A stretch of 64,000 bases of DNA from Paenibacillus sp. OK003 (GCF_900109515.1 NZ_FOBD01000009.1:186001-250000), one strand, 5' to 3'. Shown: positions 50,656 to 60,342, counted from the stretch's first letter. Made by a program: numbers and translations. Notes: generated by a model not told the origin, from the sequence alone.

Positions 50656-51334
50656 GATCTGCCTCCCTCCATGCTAAAAACAATTGTTCAGGTCGATGAA
50701 GAATCGTTTCCTCGTTAAAGTCACTGTTCTTCGACTCACTAAACAATTGAATGCTCTGCACCGCATAATCTTGCCGTAATGCTTTGAAAGCAGCATATGT
50801 CCGAATCAATTCAACAGGCTCATTCATGTTCAACACCACATGATTCGCTTCTCGCAATGCAAAGAAACTCATGGGATGGATTAGCTGTCCTTGCAACACA
50901 ACGAAGATATAGTGATACCCTGACAAATGGACTTTCAAATATGTTGGCAATTCGCTCAACGTCTTGTCCTGCTGGAGTTTAATCAAGGTAGGACTATCCA
51001 CTTTGCTTTTCGGCTGGATCAGTAATCCGTCAAACCCCTCAAAATGTTGCAGGTAATCATGAACACCTGCTAACATCCCCCGATCATAGTCCATTAAGAG
51101 CTGATCCACTGTCTGTCCGTGTTTCAACTCCGAAATGCCCAAGCGATACGCCACTCGTGGTAAACCAAGACATGGAAGTTCCACGACAACGGCAGTCTCT
51201 TCCTGTTTTTTCACCAGATTCAAAAGACGCTGGAGCAACAAGGTCGGATCACTTCCTGCCGGATTCCACAGAGCAACCATTACGCCTTTAGCCGGGCTCG
51301 CCATTCCTTTCTCTTTCTTCTTTCCAAATAACAC
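50603..51334 (-). CDS. Degenerate TadZ/ParA-like protein, GTG start
   Basis: A 243-residue protein starting at GTG nine bases after AAGGAG. The fold pattern looks like a ParA/MinD ATPase: VMVALWNPAGSDPTLLLQRL at the P-loop position lacks the catalytic G-K-T/S, and VVVELPCLGLPRVAYRLG and YIFVVLQGQLIHP follow. It overlaps tadA and lies directly after a second TadZ-like gene. A pair of TadZ-like proteins, one without an ATP site, might form a heterodimer that positions the pilus at the cell pole. That is inference. Confidence 0.65.
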   Translation of the reverse strand: MLFGKKKEKGMASPAKGVMVALWNPAGSDPTLLLQRLLNLVKKQEETAVVVELPCLGLPRVAYRLGISELKHGQTVDQLLMDYDRGMLAGVHDYLQHFEGFDGLLIQPKSKVDSPTLIKLQQDKTLSELPTYLKVHLSGYHYIFVVLQGQLIHPMSFFALREANHVVLNMNEPVELIRTYAAFKALRQDYAVQSIQLFSESKNSDFNEETILHRPEQLFLAWREADHGNRSNQSGRVRAVPTT

Positions 51335-51404
51335 CGATATATTTCTCCTTTCTGCATAATAATCAAAGAGGCATACATGTTCCCCCTCACTCTTTAGACA
51401 AAAA

Positions 51405-51434
51405 AAGCCCCTGCTCAGGAAAGAGCAGAGGCTT
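51405..51434 (-). terminator. Intrinsic terminator between the two TadZ-like genes
   Basis: AAGCC-x-CTGCTC pairs with GAGCAG-x-GGCTT around six bases, with TTTTTTGTC following on the minus strand. It is inside the pilus operon. Confidence 0.85.
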
Positions 51435-51437
51435 CGG

Positions 51438-52724
51438 TTAATGAACAAACCAACGTTTTCTTTTTTCCTTCGGACGTTCCAACCAGTAGGCCAGTCCACC
51501 CGCAGAGGTAAAAGGATTGGCTTGTAACGGATTTAAGATGGAAGTCACTGCTGGGAACATTTCTCTAAACTCCTTAATCATGTTCTCATCCGCGAAGTTA
51601 ATTACCAAAGATGCTTTCCTCATGAGCATAGCAAGTTGACTTGAGTTTCGGACAATAAAATGCAAATCCCAAGGTGCTGCCGAAACGGTCATGTACTGAA
51701 AGGGAGCACGCAGAAACTCTTGCGCTGCCGAATTTAGCTCAAGTCGGTTTTCCAATTCATCGACCATAACCCCTAAATCAAGTACAATGGCTTCGTACTC
51801 TAGCGAATAGATTTCGGCTACATCAATTGGGCTTCGATTCGGAAAAAAGTCGATACCCTGATGATGAAATTGCAAGCCATCAAAGTCGGTTGCAAAACTC
51901 ACGATATCCGAGGGTTTCGGTTTACTACGATATTCAATAAACGCCGTTTTGATCCCTTGACTGGCGATTTCGTAAGCAATCTGAATTGCTGTATGTGTGT
52001 TGCCACTCCGACTTGCCAAACCACCTACAGCGACGATATAGGGCTGAGCGATATGTAGCGCAGGGGTTTGTTCGGGTTGATGCTCAGTTCGTTCAACAAT
52101 TGCTTCCCGAACCTCTAACGTTCCAGACGGTGCTTCCAACTCCTCTTTTCCCTGAGCTTCAGCTAGTCGTTCTTCCTCTGATGTTGCAGTCGTTTCAACC
52201 GTGGGCCCAGACCTCCGATCAGTACGTTTAAACCCTTTCGTCCAATCTGCCAAAATGATCTGTATCTTGCCTTTATTTTTTTCTAGCGAGAAACCTACCT
52301 TATGTTCGGCCTTTTGTCCAGCAACGGTCGCGTGAAACTGCGGGACATCTGCTAATGTTTTCTTCGTCTGTATCCAATACTGCACGTCTTCCAAACGAAA
52401 TTGTTCAGCTAGGTATACATCATATATCCCATACATCCCCAAACTTCGCTGCCAATCGAGATCCGTTTCCGGTAAAACAACAATGATTCGCATGTCGGGT
52501 ATGCGCATACGCACTTCTTTGAGCCAAACGACACTTTCTTGCTTGCGTAGTACACCAAGACTTCCATCCACAATAGCCACATCTGCATTAATCTGTTTTG
52601 CAGTTGCCGCAACAGCAAACTGCTCCAGTGTCACATCAGTCCCTGAAACCGAGTAACCTTGGGAATGCAGAGCCTGCACAAGAGGCGTTAAGATGGAAGG
52701 CTCAAACACCAGATGTAACTTCAC
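51438..52724 (-). CDS. tadZ: TadZ/CpaE-like pilus localisation ATPase, GTG start
   Basis: A 428-residue protein with an N-terminal receiver-like domain (about 1-125, ADVAIVDGSLGVLRKQES and MRIIVVLPETDLD), a charged linker, and a C-terminal ParA/MinD-type domain (about 235-420). Its P-loop region GGLASRSGNTHTAIQIAYEI is deviant: it lacks the usual GKTT. TadZ and CpaE have this receiver-ATPase layout and place the Tad machinery. The GTG at 52724 follows GGGGGAG. Confidence 0.8.
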   Translation of the reverse strand: MKLHLVFEPSILTPLVQALHSQGYSVSGTDVTLEQFAVAATAKQINADVAIVDGSLGVLRKQESVVWLKEVRMRIPDMRIIVVLPETDLDWQRSLGMYGIYDVYLAEQFRLEDVQYWIQTKKTLADVPQFHATVAGQKAEHKVGFSLEKNKGKIQIILADWTKGFKRTDRRSGPTVETTATSEEERLAEAQGKEELEAPSGTLEVREAIVERTEHQPEQTPALHIAQPYIVAVGGLASRSGNTHTAIQIAYEIASQGIKTAFIEYRSKPKPSDIVSFATDFDGLQFHHQGIDFFPNRSPIDVAEIYSLEYEAIVLDLGVMVDELENRLELNSAAQEFLRAPFQYMTVSAAPWDLHFIVRNSSQLAMLMRKASLVINFADENMIKEFREMFPAVTSILNPLQANPFTSAGGLAYWLERPKEKRKRWFVH

Positions 52725-53127
52725 CCTTCGCTCCCCCTTCAAAAAACCATGAAATGATCGCTATAACAACGTCTATGATCTGAGGCCAATAATTTAAAAC
52801 GAGGAAACCTAGGATAGCAACAAAAAGAAAAATAAAGGCCCAGGTTAACAACTTTTTAAAAATCATGCCTCCGAATAATAGAAGGAAAAACACGATCAGT
52901 GCTACCGCAATGTATAACTTGCTACCCGAACGTACCATTCCGAATAGCTCGGTCCCTTTTTCCTCCATACGGCTACCTATTTCTTCAGGGCTAAATGTTT
53001 GTGAACCCTTCTTTATTTCTTGTGTCACCGAGGATGTCCCACTTGATCCAGCATAAACCAAAGGTTGTGGAATCAGCACCAAACCTAACATAAGAATGAA
53101 TAATACAATCTGTATTTTTGAATTCAT
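52702..53127 (-). CDS. Small membrane protein, VirB2-like or Tad-associated (141 aa)
   Basis: A signal peptide (about 1-26, ending VYAGSS) is followed by a short helical region with FSPEEIGSRMEEKGTELFGM. Two or three membrane segments (about 70-130, LYIAVALIVFFLLLFGGMIF) come next. The size and topology resemble VirB2/TrbC-type conjugative pilins, and there is a similar gene at 60343-60744. It lies between T4SS and Tad genes and overlaps tadZ by 23 bases. Its family is uncertain. Confidence 0.55.
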   Translation of the reverse strand: MNSKIQIVLFILMLGLVLIPQPLVYAGSSGTSSVTQEIKKGSQTFSPEEIGSRMEEKGTELFGMVRSGSKLYIAVALIVFFLLLFGGMIFKKLLTWAFIFLFVAILGFLVLNYWPQIIDVVIAIISWFFEGGAKGEVTSGV

Positions 53128-53153
53128 TGCTGACCTCCTCTGCTTTTAGGCAA

Positions 53154-53187
53154 AACAAAAACAACCCCCAAATAGAGAGTTGTTTTT
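53154..53187 (-). terminator. Bidirectional terminator after the M23 hydrolase gene
   Basis: ACAAAAACAAC pairs with GTTGTTTTTGT around 12 bases. A and T runs flank both sides. It is about 15 bases before the ribosome site of the next gene. Confidence 0.8.
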
Positions 53188-53275
53188 GTTGGAATTTATT
53201 TACATATTTTATCATAAGGCTTCGCCATCTGTTCTACTTATATGAAAATCATATTACCGGGATTATCCTCATTTG

Positions 53276-54985
53276 TCAATCTCTTAATTCCGATAATATC
53301 TGATAAAAATTAGATACATTTCCCACCCAATCGCCACCTTCAGCATATACACCACTTGGATTCATTGGGTCACTTAACCATGCAATTGAATTCACTGTAG
53401 CCGGTCTGCCTTTAGATAATTTCACAATCGTTTTGGCTGCAATTTTAGCGGATTCTTTCGTTGTAAGTGTAGACCCTTTCCCCACTTTCCAACTACCGAA
53501 CACATTCCATGGATTTTTAACAATTTGATTGGCATATTTGTTCGTTTTCGGTACAAATCCCTGCTCCGCGCCTGTAATAGCAATAAGCAGATATGGATCA
53601 ACTCCTTGTGCTTTAGCAGCATCATCAATCATGGTTAAAATCTCTTTTGTTGCCAGCATTGAATTTCGTTTGTTTAACCATTCCATCATGACAGAGATAT
53701 TAAGCGGACGATAGGTTAAAATATCTGCTGTTACTGTGTAACCAAAATAAAGAAGCGGATTCACTGGGTTCCCATTAACACGTACTTCGAAATGAAGATG
53801 AGGTCCTGTTGAGCCACCCGTATTCCCCGACTCCGCAATTTCTTCACCAGCTTGCACCTCTTGTCCAGCTTCGACCTTAATTTTATTCAAATGGTAGTAT
53901 CTCGTTTCCATATCCTCATGCTGAATCATAATGGCATTCCCTGCTTTACCCATATAATCCGCAAAAATTACTTTACCTGCTTTTGCAGCATAAACAGGCG
54001 TGCCGATAGGCACACCCACATCTACACCCGCATGGAGTGTCTTTTTCCCCGTAATCGGGTGTATCCGATAACCAAATGACGATGTGATACGATCACCCTT
54101 AGTGGGCCAAATTAAATCTCCTGAAATGGGTGTCCACCCTTCATTCAAACCGCCGCCCTCACCATCATAATCCGAGAGATAGGATAGCCAATATTCTAAA
54201 AGGAAATCCTGATCTTCCAACCGTTTAGCACCATGCGAGATTAAAATCTCTCGTAAAGGTTCCCAATCTTCATTGTGTATCGGTTTGATCTGCTGCAACT
54301 TGTCCTGCGTCACCTTCGTTGTCAGTGTGCCGCAGGGGGAGGATACCGTTTCAGTCAATGTCTCAGAAGTGTAAGTGTAGTTGTACACATTCTGAATCGT
54401 TCTCGCCTGCTGTAACAAGCGTACAGGCTGCCGCTCCGTCACTGTTGACTTCGCATATTCAACCTCCCCCTCCTTCCCTTCTTCCTGCACGCAGACTTCT
54501 TTAACAGTCACGATTTCAGCGTCATTCCATTTAAACCTTGGGCGCACTTCTTCAAAGGTTTCCTCCGGTTTCAGTACGACTTCTTTCGCATATTCGTCCA
54601 TAATCGTGTTCAAAAAAGAAGGATCGTTCAACGAACGATCCACTTGCGCCAGCCACTCCCAATTGAAGGTATATGGTTCAACTTGAAATTCTTCTTCGGC
54701 GGTTAGACCCTCACGCCAACGTTCAGCGAGACGCTGATACGTTTCAAAAATCTGTTGATCCTCTTCTTCCTTCGTTCCATAAAAGAATCCAGCCACCTGA
54801 TCTTTGGCATGTTCATATTTCTCCATAATAGCTTGTTTCGGCATTTCAAAAATAATGAAATATCCTAACATCAGGATCAGAAAAAAACCAACTATTGGCA
54901 GAACATATGGCGCAAGTACCTTTAACAATGCAAGGCCTGCTTTTCTTCCTGCTTGTTTAAGCGCCTGTTTCATCCATTGATCCAT
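53276..54985 (-). CDS. T4SS cell-wall hydrolase: M23 peptidase plus lysozyme-like domain (VirB1-like)
   Basis: A 569-residue protein with one membrane segment (about 33-52) and a helical stalk. An M23 LytM-type endopeptidase domain follows (about 295-420; SSFGYRIHPITGKKTLHAGV with the first zinc ligands, and GPHLHFEVRVNG with the last). The C-terminal domain (about 440-569; DPYLLIAITGAEQGF, PWNVFG) resembles glucosaminidase or lytic transglycosylase folds. Gram-positive T4SS use such two-domain enzymes to open the wall for the channel. The start at 54985 is seven bases after GAGGAG. The VirB6-like gene ends 18 bases upstream. Confidence 0.88.
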   Translation of the reverse strand: MDQWMKQALKQAGRKAGLALLKVLAPYVLPIVGFFLILMLGYFIIFEMPKQAIMEKYEHAKDQVAGFFYGTKEEEDQQIFETYQRLAERWREGLTAEEEFQVEPYTFNWEWLAQVDRSLNDPSFLNTIMDEYAKEVVLKPEETFEEVRPRFKWNDAEIVTVKEVCVQEEGKEGEVEYAKSTVTERQPVRLLQQARTIQNVYNYTYTSETLTETVSSPCGTLTTKVTQDKLQQIKPIHNEDWEPLREILISHGAKRLEDQDFLLEYWLSYLSDYDGEGGGLNEGWTPISGDLIWPTKGDRITSSFGYRIHPITGKKTLHAGVDVGVPIGTPVYAAKAGKVIFADYMGKAGNAIMIQHEDMETRYYHLNKIKVEAGQEVQAGEEIAESGNTGGSTGPHLHFEVRVNGNPVNPLLYFGYTVTADILTYRPLNISVMMEWLNKRNSMLATKEILTMIDDAAKAQGVDPYLLIAITGAEQGFVPKTNKYANQIVKNPWNVFGSWKVGKGSTLTTKESAKIAAKTIVKLSKGRPATVNSIAWLSDPMNPSGVYAEGGDWVGNVSNFYQILSELRD

Positions 54986-55002
54986 GTGCTTCTCCTCTCG
55001 TA

Positions 55003-57192
55003 TCACACATGATAGTTGTAATGCCTTCCACCCGGTTTTGGAGAGCGAGGCTGCTGTTTCGGGTTTGATGCAGATGAAGGAACTGAGCTGTTACTGGCTG
55101 AAGATTGTTCTCCCCTTGGATCAACTCTATGACCATTCGCTGATCCTCCTGTAATCCTAACTTTACCATCTGAAGATATAATATCTCCTTTAATAGTCCC
55201 TCCGCCGATCTTGATCCCATGATTCACATGACTAGCAGAACTTTTGGTAGAAGAGGATTTGCTCTGGGGTTCATTATTTATTGAAGCGACATCCCCTTGA
55301 ATACTACCTCCGTTAATTTGAATCCTGCGATTAACAACACCTGTATTCATCGAATTTCTGTTGGATCTAGCCTGCATACTTTCTTCCGTGCGAGAATCTT
55401 GTGATTTTTCCATAGAAGGTCTGGTGTACATCACATTGCTTGCAGTAACAGGCGATTTTCCAGCTGAAGCTGTCTGGCTGTCTCCTGAGAATGTAGATTT
55501 AAAAGGTTGCTCCGTCTGTTTTGGAATGGTTCTTTTCATCGTGGGTTGTTCTTGATAAATTCCTACGCCTGCTCTAGAATTTGAACCCCCTTTCCCGGAG
55601 GAAGGCGACATCCAATTTGTTTCTTCCAGTCCCTCCTGATCTCCTGTTCGTTCAGGGTATAAGCGCTCTTGTATGCCAGCATAGGCTTCTCTTCCGAGAT
55701 GAATTGCCCCCCTGCCTACTCGCTTGGCTCCAACTCCTGCATTAGCCATCCCTTTACCAGCTAACCCACCCATAAAGCCACCTGCGAGTGCACCTTCAAC
55801 GGGTCTGCCCGCCATCAACCCTACAGATGTTCCTAGAACCATTCCAACTCCCTTTGTGCCTTGATTCAATGCAAAGCCAGCTACACGTTTCCCAGCTTTA
55901 GACGCTTTATTTTTCCAGTTCGGGACGGGAGCACTGGCCTTAGAAGAAGACGCACTCGTTGCCGAATCTACCGATCCAGGGGAGGTCGTGTCCTCTCCTA
56001 CCATATCCGTTGATCCAGCTCCGTTTCCTGTCCCTCCCTTCTGATGATCTTTCATTTTGCTTCCTTTCCCGTAGCCAGTACCTTTGCCAGAGAGCATCCT
56101 ACTCATCGCAAATATCGTACCTAGACCAAGCGCCCTCCCCATTCTGGAATCTGGCTGTTCCACGCCAATTACACGCTGGACTAAAGTCTGGATGGAAGAA
56201 AAGCCAAATAAATAGGCGACAATGACCCAATTCGAAACACCATCATTACTAAAGTAGAGCAACAAAAAAAATAGCCCTAACGCAAGAGCGTGGGCACAAG
56301 GTAGAATCATATTATTGACAAATTGATCCCACCACGTTTGTAAGGCGTTACGGTATTTCGGGAATATGGTTAATACACAGCAAATCACAAAGGTCGATAT
56401 CAACACCATTAAATTAATCAATCGCATGGTGTAGTCATAGTTTAATTTTGCAGTCATGAGCGCTGCCAGCAATACGAGTATGGCAACTACAAATCCACGG
56501 TAACTGACCATATTTTCATATCCTGCTGAGCCTGTGCCCCACACCGTATTCAAAAACAACCCTGGATTCAATCCTGCATCCACCATAGTAGCCCATATCA
56601 AATCCGTAACGAATTGCACAATATCCGCAATGAATTTCCAAATATAAAAACCAAATCGGAAGGATAATAACCCAACTACAAATGCTGTGGCATAATCTTT
56701 TCCTTTGGATCTTCCCTCACTACTAAAGGCTCCATGCCATAGCAACAAAAACGCGATAAGTATGAGAGCCAACATGACAGGGTAAGGCATAAAATGCTCG
56801 AAAGTAGTATACAGCGCATTAATGGCATTCATCATGCCTTCTGTAAATACACCCAAGTATAATCCTGACCGCGTATCCGTGTTTGTGTTTCCTCCTTGCA
56901 GAAATCCATCGTCAGTCGGGGCAGGATTTTTTCCGAACACAAGTAACGTTACGTCTTGCATATCGAAGGATTTAATTAAAAAATTGGCAAAGCTGATGAC
57001 ACCATCTGAAATCGTTCTTTCGAGCAACCCCGGTTTATTATCCTCATCTTCATAGTAAGCATTAACTTGTTTACCAATGATGCCTGTGTCTGCTGGCTTC
57101 TCATCCGGCGTGGCTTTTTCGGCATACACTGGCATAGCAAAAGCTTGTACTAATAAAAGAAAGAGTAAGGTAAATACAGCATATCGACGCAA
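55003..57192 (-). CDS. VirB6/TrbL-like polytopic channel protein, TTG start
   Basis: A 729-residue protein from the TTG eight bases after GAGGTG, whose start overlaps the VirB4 stop region. A signal-like N-terminal segment is followed by about seven membrane segments to residue 385 (MLALILIAFLLLWHGAFSSE, MRLINLMVLISTFVICCVLT). A glycine-rich helical region (about 440-560) and a long polar tail come next. The tail has repeated I-x-GG-x-I-x-GD motifs (QINGGSIQGDV, KIGGGTIKGDI). VirB6-type proteins form the inner-membrane channel. Longer in-frame starts are rejected. Confidence 0.85.
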   Translation of the reverse strand: MRRYAVFTLLFLLLVQAFAMPVYAEKATPDEKPADTGIIGKQVNAYYEDEDNKPGLLERTISDGVISFANFLIKSFDMQDVTLLVFGKNPAPTDDGFLQGGNTNTDTRSGLYLGVFTEGMMNAINALYTTFEHFMPYPVMLALILIAFLLLWHGAFSSEGRSKGKDYATAFVVGLLSFRFGFYIWKFIADIVQFVTDLIWATMVDAGLNPGLFLNTVWGTGSAGYENMVSYRGFVVAILVLLAALMTAKLNYDYTMRLINLMVLISTFVICCVLTIFPKYRNALQTWWDQFVNNMILPCAHALALGLFFLLLYFSNDGVSNWVIVAYLFGFSSIQTLVQRVIGVEQPDSRMGRALGLGTIFAMSRMLSGKGTGYGKGSKMKDHQKGGTGNGAGSTDMVGEDTTSPGSVDSATSASSSKASAPVPNWKNKASKAGKRVAGFALNQGTKGVGMVLGTSVGLMAGRPVEGALAGGFMGGLAGKGMANAGVGAKRVGRGAIHLGREAYAGIQERLYPERTGDQEGLEETNWMSPSSGKGGSNSRAGVGIYQEQPTMKRTIPKQTEQPFKSTFSGDSQTASAGKSPVTASNVMYTRPSMEKSQDSRTEESMQARSNRNSMNTGVVNRRIQINGGSIQGDVASINNEPQSKSSSTKSSASHVNHGIKIGGGTIKGDIISSDGKVRITGGSANGHRVDPRGEQSSASNSSVPSSASNPKQQPRSPKPGGRHYNYHV

Positions 57193-57193
57193 G

Positions 57194-59179
57194 TTAGCCC
57201 ACCTCATTCCTAGCCAGCTCTTTAATATATTGTTTCCGCTCAGCGTACAGTGGGTCATTCGGATCAGTGGTAAATAACATTTCTTCAAACGGAGAAGCGT
57301 CAACATGCACAATCGCTGACTGATTATCCACTTTAACCAACATATCTCCTTTACGGGCTTGATAAACCAAAAAATCAGCTTCCCCTTCGGTTAAAGCCAA
57401 CTTATCCCGTACTGCCTCAATATCGAGTGCCTCCTGGATGCCGATAATTTTGATAGGGCTATTCTTAATCGCTGCCATGCCTGCCTGAGAACGCGTAAAC
57501 ACTTCCAGTCCTTGTGTGACAGGTACAATTCCCGTATTGGTGGCACGCCCCTCACGAAAGACACTTTCTGCCCAAACCGCACCAAAGTCCTCATCCAGAA
57601 AAATGTTCTGGCATTCTTCGATGACCAACAACTTCTGAATGTCTGGAAGCTTTTTGGCCCAACATTCCATCATCCAGCGTTCTGTCACAAATAGGCCAAT
57701 GGGACGCATGATCTCAGGATCAAGTCGATTAATCCCAAAACCAAAGATGGGTGCATTCTTCAGTTCAATTGTGGATTGTCCATCATAAATTGCATATGAA
57801 CTCATTTCACCTTCACGGGTAAAAGGCTGTAGCAATTCACTTGCTTTACGAATAGCTTCGCTTTTATGTGTACTCATTTTCTGATATAGTCCAACCAACA
57901 CAGGCATCACCTTTTTGACTTTACCTGTTTTAAACACACCTTCTTGAGGCATGGGATTGGTATATAGACTTTCCGGTGCGGTCGTAATCCCACATTCTGA
58001 GTACTGCTGCCGAATTGCACGTCCAATATAGACTTTTACCTCTCCAGTAAGCGCAGCACGATCATAAACAGAAATCATTTTAAATGCTAATGCCTGTACC
58101 GCATTTGCCGCTTCTTCGATATCCACGTACCGTGTTCCGTCTGCCAGCTCGGTGATATCCACATCATAAGGATTGATCCGATGTTTGGAGTGTTCATGAA
58201 ATTCAATATAGGGACATCCCATTGCGCGAAGGAAGTCTCCATGTTCACCCTTCCAATCAATAATGCCAATTTGTCTGCCAATATGGGCAGAACGATGAAT
58301 AATTAACATAGTGACAAACGTCTTACCTGCACCTGAACGACCAATAACGCACATGTTATAGTTTGCGAGTTCGGGATGCCAGTTGTCTAACCAAAGAGGG
58401 CGGCCTCTTCTGCTCTTACCCAAAATAATGCCTGATCGGTGATTCAAACTGCCACCGCCAAAAGGGAAGAGATCGGCCAAATTTGAACTTTCAAGAGATA
58501 GAACGTGTTCTTTTGAGATCGTATCTTCAGATGCTGTAGGTATAAGCGACTTCAACGCTGAAAGTTGTTGTCCGTCAGCAGCGCGGAGATAAATTGACTT
58601 CCCTGAAAAGCGCTGTACAAGCGAACGACACAGTTTCATCAGCTCTTTCCATTCAGGAGCGCTTACAGTGACTTGCACACATACACGGAAGCTGCGCTCC
58701 ACATTCAAACGTATACGCTTCTGTTGCTCTTTTAAATCCGCGATTTCATCACGCATCGCATCAATCTTGCGGACATCTTTTTCATCCGACAAATCAGATA
58801 GTAACCCTGCAATCCGTCTTCCGATTTCATTGAGTTCTTGATCATTGGAGGTCGGATGAACGTGAATGGCTAAGTCTACATCTCCTTGCCCATAATCCCC
58901 ACGGATTAAGGAATCCAACATCCCGGACCAAGTGTTTCCCGAAGAAATTTCAGCATAAAAACTACGGAAGTACCTTGCCGGCGTAATCGTTGTTCCGATC
59001 TCTACAGCGTAATCGTCAATCTTGACCTGATTCGCAGTGATATCCCCCGGAACGGTTTCACGTACAAAAGAAGGTGCTGCGAAGTCAGTCCCACTTGCTT
59101 TCCCCGAATCAAGTAGAGGTTGCTCATGGTTGACTCCTCCCTTCCCGTGTCTTTTCTTCCATATCGTTTTAAACTTCAC
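57194..59179 (-). CDS. virB4: VirB4 conjugative ATPase
   Basis: A 661-residue ATPase, the T4SS signature protein. The Walker A is GRSGAGKTFVT (280-290), Walker B is KLLVIEECQNIF (about 525), and the motif VFREGRATNTGIVPVTQ follows. A coiled-coil region is at about 130-165. The start is GTG after AAGGTGAAC. The N-terminal CagE-like domain seems partly present (KVDDYAVEIGTTITPARYFR-like start). The gene is followed directly by the VirB6-like gene, whose ribosome site is in its final codons. Confidence 0.93.
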   Translation of the reverse strand: MKFKTIWKKRHGKGGVNHEQPLLDSGKASGTDFAAPSFVRETVPGDITANQVKIDDYAVEIGTTITPARYFRSFYAEISSGNTWSGMLDSLIRGDYGQGDVDLAIHVHPTSNDQELNEIGRRIAGLLSDLSDEKDVRKIDAMRDEIADLKEQQKRIRLNVERSFRVCVQVTVSAPEWKELMKLCRSLVQRFSGKSIYLRAADGQQLSALKSLIPTASEDTISKEHVLSLESSNLADLFPFGGGSLNHRSGIILGKSRRGRPLWLDNWHPELANYNMCVIGRSGAGKTFVTMLIIHRSAHIGRQIGIIDWKGEHGDFLRAMGCPYIEFHEHSKHRINPYDVDITELADGTRYVDIEEAANAVQALAFKMISVYDRAALTGEVKVYIGRAIRQQYSECGITTAPESLYTNPMPQEGVFKTGKVKKVMPVLVGLYQKMSTHKSEAIRKASELLQPFTREGEMSSYAIYDGQSTIELKNAPIFGFGINRLDPEIMRPIGLFVTERWMMECWAKKLPDIQKLLVIEECQNIFLDEDFGAVWAESVFREGRATNTGIVPVTQGLEVFTRSQAGMAAIKNSPIKIIGIQEALDIEAVRDKLALTEGEADFLVYQARKGDMLVKVDNQSAIVHVDASPFEEMLFTTDPNDPLYAERKQYIKELARNEVG

Positions 59180-59195
59180 AAGTTCACCTTCTACC

Positions 59196-60002
59196 TTATA
59201 CTAAATTGCTCTCTGACTGGATTTCATTCAAAGTCAGCGAATGCTTCATACGATTAAAGCTATCCATGTGCAGCGCATCAATCATACGTGCTTGTGGAGC
59301 CAACTCACGTTGTAAGGTTTGATAGGTATAATTCCACACACCAGCCTTGTCCAACCGCTGATACCTCATGCCAACCTGCTCACAAAATCCGTACAACATG
59401 CCTTCCGCTTCTTCAAGCATCTGCATGGCTAAATCCGAACGTTCTTCCGTTGACAAACGCTCTTTTCGTGGCGCAGCTTTGTCCAATAATCCATTTAGTT
59501 TACTTGAGCCAACCTGAATACTTGCACCTGATATCATCGGATTGTATTCAAGAATAATGTATCCATGATGATTTCGAATGGATTGCTGATTCATACTATC
59601 CATTAAATATTCACTAACCATCTCACCCGATTTTTTTAATAACGAATACTCTTCAGGTAGTTCCTGAATAGATTGCTTATAGTCATCCATGTAATCTTTC
59701 ATTTCAAATAGCTGAGATTGAGAAATCAATTTATACGGCAGTGAAATCGTATTGATTAGGCTAAGAAAATTGATCCATACCGTTTTATTCTCCTCTACAG
59801 ATGCATGATCCAAATTAATCGGCTCCACTTCAACCACTAAACGGTATTGGTTTTGATTCTGGGCAAGCCCTTCCCATTCCACGTTGGATGCTGCTCCAAT
59901 CATCTCTTGTACAGTCAACGAACGATTAACCGTCTTTTTGCTTCGAATCCAGAACCAGTAGATTGCCACTATCGCCAGCACCACAACAAATAAACCTGCC
60001 AT
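59196..60002 (-). CDS. Membrane-anchored T4SS component upstream of VirB4 (268 aa)
   Basis: From the ATG at 60002, eight bases after AAGGTGG and one base beyond the PrgI stop. It has an N-terminal membrane segment (about 3-20, GLFVVVLAIVAIYWFWI) and a cytoplasmic or wall-side domain (RLVVEVEPINLDHASVEENK, INFLSLINTISLPYKLISQS). The domain looks like the N-terminal part of VirB4/TrsD-type proteins, so VirB4 may be split with this subunit bringing it to the membrane. Its position PrgI-this-VirB4 is where that domain would be expected. The identification is moderate. Confidence 0.6.
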   Translation of the reverse strand: MAGLFVVVLAIVAIYWFWIRSKKTVNRSLTVQEMIGAASNVEWEGLAQNQNQYRLVVEVEPINLDHASVEENKTVWINFLSLINTISLPYKLISQSQLFEMKDYMDDYKQSIQELPEEYSLLKKSGEMVSEYLMDSMNQQSIRNHHGYIILEYNPMISGASIQVGSSKLNGLLDKAAPRKERLSTEERSDLAMQMLEEAEGMLYGFCEQVGMRYQRLDKAGVWNYTYQTLQRELAPQARMIDALHMDSFNRMKHSLTLNEIQSESNLV

Positions 60003-60003
60003 T

Positions 60004-60330
60004 TTACGAGCCACCTTTCTTGTATAAAAATGTTCTTTGTCGCAGATGTAATCGTATCGTGAAAAAATAATATTTCCATACCGGGAGATTCGTCCCGGTA
60101 TGTTTTGCATAACAAAGGTACATGCAGATCAAGAAGGGGATAGCGTAGTGTATCCTTGAATACAACCAATCGGTTCCAATGCGGGGAATAACTTTGGACA
60201 TCTGCACCGAAAAGTACCCTCCTACGCTCCACCAAACTGCTTGGCTAAAACTTAGCCCTATGCCAAACAGCGTAATAAACTTTTCTTTGATTCTGCTTTT
60301 GTACGGTATCGGATGATATTGCCCCCACAT
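60004..60330 (-). CDS. PrgI/VirB3-like T4SS membrane protein
   Basis: A 108-residue protein with a basic N-terminus and two membrane segments (about 20-45 and 63-82), including LFGIGLSFSQAVWWSVGGYF, the PrgI-family pattern F-G-LS-x-x-Q. PrgI/VirB3 proteins always lie before VirB4 in Gram-positive conjugation operons, as here. A GAGGTGAGG site precedes the ATG. Confidence 0.82.
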   Translation of the reverse strand: MWGQYHPIPYKSRIKEKFITLFGIGLSFSQAVWWSVGGYFSVQMSKVIPRIGTDWLYSRIHYAIPFLICMYLCYAKHTGTNLPVWKYYFFTIRLHLRQRTFLYKKGGS

Positions 60331-60342
60331 GTCCTCACCTCA

